Shown here in pieces: positions 4,863 through 6,688 of a stretch of DNA of 6,688 nucleotides (positions are counted from its first letter, which is position 1; every line of letters starts with the position of its first letter). Source of the stretch: an uncultured Bacilli bacterium (GTDB taxonomy: Bacteria; Bacillota_I; Bacilli_A; RF39; UBA660); assembly GCA_934167785.1 (NCBI GenBank), contig CAKPLX010000061.1, positions 1-6,688 on the forward strand. Direction: 5' to 3'. The position numbers were made by a program, and so were the translations under genes. A model generated the notes under the pieces. It worked only from the letters and a program-made list of their open reading frames with translations. It was not told the origin of the DNA and made no database searches.

Positions 4863-6488
4863 TTAAAATTCTTGATAATAAAAATCGTTATTAAATACAA
4901 ATTCATCTTTTATAATTGTGTTACATGTACTAACAATTTTCTTCATGAATTTTATAGAAGAAAGAAAATAACTTGTATCTAATACAATAGTATCTCCTAT
5001 TTTTCCTCTTGCAGCTGTACCTGCTTTTTCAATATATGTTTCATTTATTGTTCCTAAATTATGTACGATTAGGTCTCTTGTAGCTTTTATTTCATACCAT
5101 ATATTCCATTTTTCATCAGATATATCTATACTTAATGCTTTTCTAAAATATTCAGCTTGACATCTTGGATTTGCATACATTATTGAAATAATTCTGTCTT
5201 CTATAATAAGATCAATTATAGTTTCTTTATTATTTGCTAATACTATGTTTTCTATGTCATATTTACTTTTAAAATTAATATCTTTTACTGTTACCAATAA
5301 ACGCCTATTATCTTTTTTTAATATTAGTTTTATTAATTGTGAAAAAAAATCTTCCATACCTGCAACTAAATAAGTAAACGTTGAATAATACAAATCTTTA
5401 TTACAAGCATTTTTTATAATTTCTTTTTTTCTTTTTATTGGCTGATTTTTTCCATATTCAAGCTGATTTAAATCTATTTTTTTCATAGAAGCTATACATA
5501 AATTTACCCACCATCTAACATTGCTAAAAAACATATTTTTTTCTGCACATAAAGTATTTATATCATCTCTAAAAGTGCTTAATTTATATAGTCTAGATAT
5601 AATCTCGCTATTACATATAACACGATTATATTCTAAAACAGAATTATTAAATTGGAAATGGAATAATCGGGTAATTAAATTTTCATATTCTTTGACAGGA
5701 TTTATAATATAAGAATATCCTTTTTCTAAATCTTGCATTAGAAGAATACAGAAATCTAATTCATTTTTTCTCTTATATCTTTCCAAGCTATCACAAATCA
5801 AATCAATATTTTTTTCTATAATATCTTTACAATTAATTGTTTGAATACATATAACTCCTATATATAGATTCTCAAACATATTATTAATCTTTATAAGATT
5901 ATTGTCTAATTTGTTGTATAATACATCTCTAAAATTATTAATTTCAAAAATCCTATTATGACTATCTTCTATTAAAATATCTTTATAAACTTCTTTTAAA
6001 TACTTTACCATGTCTATATCCAAATCTTTTGTGTTTTTCGATTTTAAATTTGAAGTTTGATAAATAATACCATAGTACAATAATATAACACTTTGTTTAG
6101 AAGGAATAATATTGTTGTTCAAAAATTCCTTAGCTATAATACTAGAAATACAACCACATTTTATATATTTTATTGAAATATTATCTCCTATTATTTTTGC
6201 AATATCTTTATTAGTTACAATTCGTTCTATATTATAATTGTCTATAATGTTTTCATTAAAATATTTTTGAGAAAAACCTATTAATATTGTTTTTTGGCTT
6301 GGAATAGTAGTATTGTTTATATCTATATTAAAAATTTTACAAATTTTTTCAAATTCATATGGTTGATGTTTTATATTGTATCTTGCTGAAATGTGCAATT
6401 TGTTCAATAGTTCTGTATATCCAAATAAACTACAACAAACATCAATACTTTCTTTTCTCCCACTAATTAATATATTATCTATTTCCAT
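4863..6488 (-). CDS. Degenerate DHH-DHHA2 phosphoesterase domain fused to a HEPN ribonuclease-like domain
   Basis: This 541-residue cytoplasmic protein is probably an effector that couples sensing to RNA cleavage. Residues 1-170 follow the DHH fold of family II (Mn-dependent) pyrophosphatases: ILISGRKESIDVCCSLFGY takes the place of the usual GHxxPDTD-IxSAIAY, CGCISSIIAKEFLNN matches GxTxTIxxE, and IIYQTSNLKSKNT matches ILSDTLLFKSPT. Residues 205-305 match the DHHA2 domain (YIGVICIQTINCKDIIEK, then LDFCILLMQDLEKGYSYII). The metal ligands are gone: Arg11 replaces His, KESID replaces the Asp pair region, Gly71 the VDH Asp, TNK the DHH triad and Gln144 the SDT Asp. Residues 315-530 form an alpha-helical HEPN-type domain with FTYLVAGMEDFFSQLI (371-386) and the motif ATRDLIVHNLGTINETYIE, giving R-x4-H at Arg471/His476. 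The ATG follows GGAGG by four bases. Its own promoter lies at 6543-6571; no clear terminator follows. The DHH and HEPN assignments are by eye. Confidence 0.85.
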   Translation of the reverse strand: MEIDNILISGRKESIDVCCSLFGYTELLNKLHISARYNIKHQPYEFEKICKIFNIDINNTTIPSQKTILIGFSQKYFNENIIDNYNIERIVTNKDIAKIIGDNISIKYIKCGCISSIIAKEFLNNNIIPSKQSVILLYYGIIYQTSNLKSKNTKDLDIDMVKYLKEVYKDILIEDSHNRIFEINNFRDVLYNKLDNNLIKINNMFENLYIGVICIQTINCKDIIEKNIDLICDSLERYKRKNELDFCILLMQDLEKGYSYIINPVKEYENLITRLFHFQFNNSVLEYNRVICNSEIISRLYKLSTFRDDINTLCAEKNMFFSNVRWWVNLCIASMKKIDLNQLEYGKNQPIKRKKEIIKNACNKDLYYSTFTYLVAGMEDFFSQLIKLILKKDNRRLLVTVKDINFKSKYDIENIVLANNKETIIDLIIEDRIISIMYANPRCQAEYFRKALSIDISDEKWNIWYEIKATRDLIVHNLGTINETYIEKAGTAARGKIGDTIVLDTSYFLSSIKFMKKIVSTCNTIIKDEFVFNNDFYYQEF

Positions 6489-6542
6489 ATATCCTCCATT
6501 TTGATTATAAAAATCACTTATAAAAATTTATATTTTTACAAT

Positions 6543-6571
6543 ATTATAGATTATTTTTACAAATTTTTCAA
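6543..6571 (-). promoter_or_regulatory. Sigma-A promoter of the DHH-HEPN gene
   Basis: On the minus strand, TTGAAA (6571-6566) and TATAAT (6548-6543) are 17 bases apart. Transcription should begin near 6536, giving a leader of about 48 bases before the ATG at 6488. Confidence 0.82.
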
Positions 6572-6577
6572 ATAATA

Positions 6578-6606
6578 TTGATTTCAAAACTTTTGTTTGG
6601 TATAAT
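6578..6606 (+). promoter_or_regulatory. Sigma-A promoter of the right-edge gene
   Basis: TTGATT (6578-6583) and TATAAT (6601-6606) lie 17 bases apart, with an extended TGG at 6598-6600. The predicted leader is about 33 bases long and includes the ribosome binding site. Confidence 0.83.
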
Positions 6607-6645
6607 AATATAAAATAATTACTATTTCTAAAAGGAGGTCAATAT

Positions 6646-6688
6646 ATGCCAGAATTAAGCGTTTTAAATCAAAAAATAAACTATATAC
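6646..6688 (+). CDS. Start of a gene that runs off the right edge
   Basis: Only 14 codons are present (MPELSVLNQKINYI). The start is well supported: AAAGGAGG at 6631-6638 lies seven bases before the ATG, and a good promoter is 40 bases upstream. The piece is too short to recognise a family. It shares the divergent promoter region with the DHH-HEPN gene, which makes it a candidate functional partner (regulator, antitoxin or independent gene). Confidence 0.8.
   Translation, partial: MPELSVLNQKINYI

Larger units (their letters stand above)
6489..6645. other. Divergent promoter region between the HEPN gene and the right-edge gene
   Basis: Two near-consensus promoters point away from each other, with only six bases between their -35 hexamers (6571 and 6578). 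Both have 17-base spacers. A protein bound at the centre would be expected to affect both genes. Confidence 0.75.

Noticed and set aside
4773..4982. Plus-strand open frame of 69 codons
   Set aside because: It has no ribosome binding site. Its second half is antisense to the C-terminal end of the DHH-HEPN gene, and its translation is low-complexity (Ile, Tyr, Asn, Phe).
5521..5712. Plus-strand open frame of 63 codons
   Set aside because: It lies wholly antisense within the DHH-HEPN gene, with no ribosome binding site or promoter.
1..6688. CRISPR array, tRNA or rRNA genes
   Set aside because: No regularly spaced repeats and no tRNA cloverleaf or rRNA signature were seen on either strand.

Overview
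The window is very AT-rich DNA. It has Firmicutes-type signals throughout: strong AGGAGG-like ribosome binding sites, sigma-A promoters with 17-base spacers (several with an extended TGn -10), and stem-plus-T-run terminators. The codon bias is extreme (AAA, ATA, AGA, TTA). TGA works as a stop codon. A low-GC clostridial or related gut-type Firmicute fits best; I cannot name the species.

Layout, left to right. (1) A RluA-family pseudouridine synthase at 15-896, with no visible Shine-Dalgarno. (2) A 36-residue single-pass membrane peptide at 999-1109, in its own promoter-terminator unit. (3) A regulatory stretch at 1110-1424 with a long imperfect inverted repeat, a promoter and a leader palindrome. 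It leads into a two-gene operon: a helix-turn-helix protein (1425-1799) and a coiled-coil protein (1802-2701), closed by a strong terminator. (4) On the minus strand, a complete alanine racemase (2768-3826) with its own promoter, and upstream of it an unrecognised 157-residue protein (4013-4486) with its own terminator. (5) A non-coding stretch at 4487-4862 with a degenerate direct repeat and a GC-richer structured segment. (6) On the minus strand, a 541-residue protein (4863-6488) that shares a divergent promoter region with a gene running off the right edge (from 6646).

The most notable gene is the 541-residue protein. Its first ~300 residues align by eye with the whole DHH-DHHA2 fold of manganese-dependent (family II) inorganic pyrophosphatases, but every metal-ligand position I can align has been replaced. 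Its last ~230 residues look like a HEPN domain with an intact R-x4-H ribonuclease motif (R471, H476). A dead phosphoesterase acting as a sensor, coupled to a live HEPN RNase, would be a plausible unrecorded defence or stress effector. This is inference from sequence reading only.

The units appear to be transcribed separately, and I see no shared pathway. The operon at 1425-2701, the membrane peptide, the orphan proteins and the 541-residue gene give the window an accessory-region character between two housekeeping-type genes.
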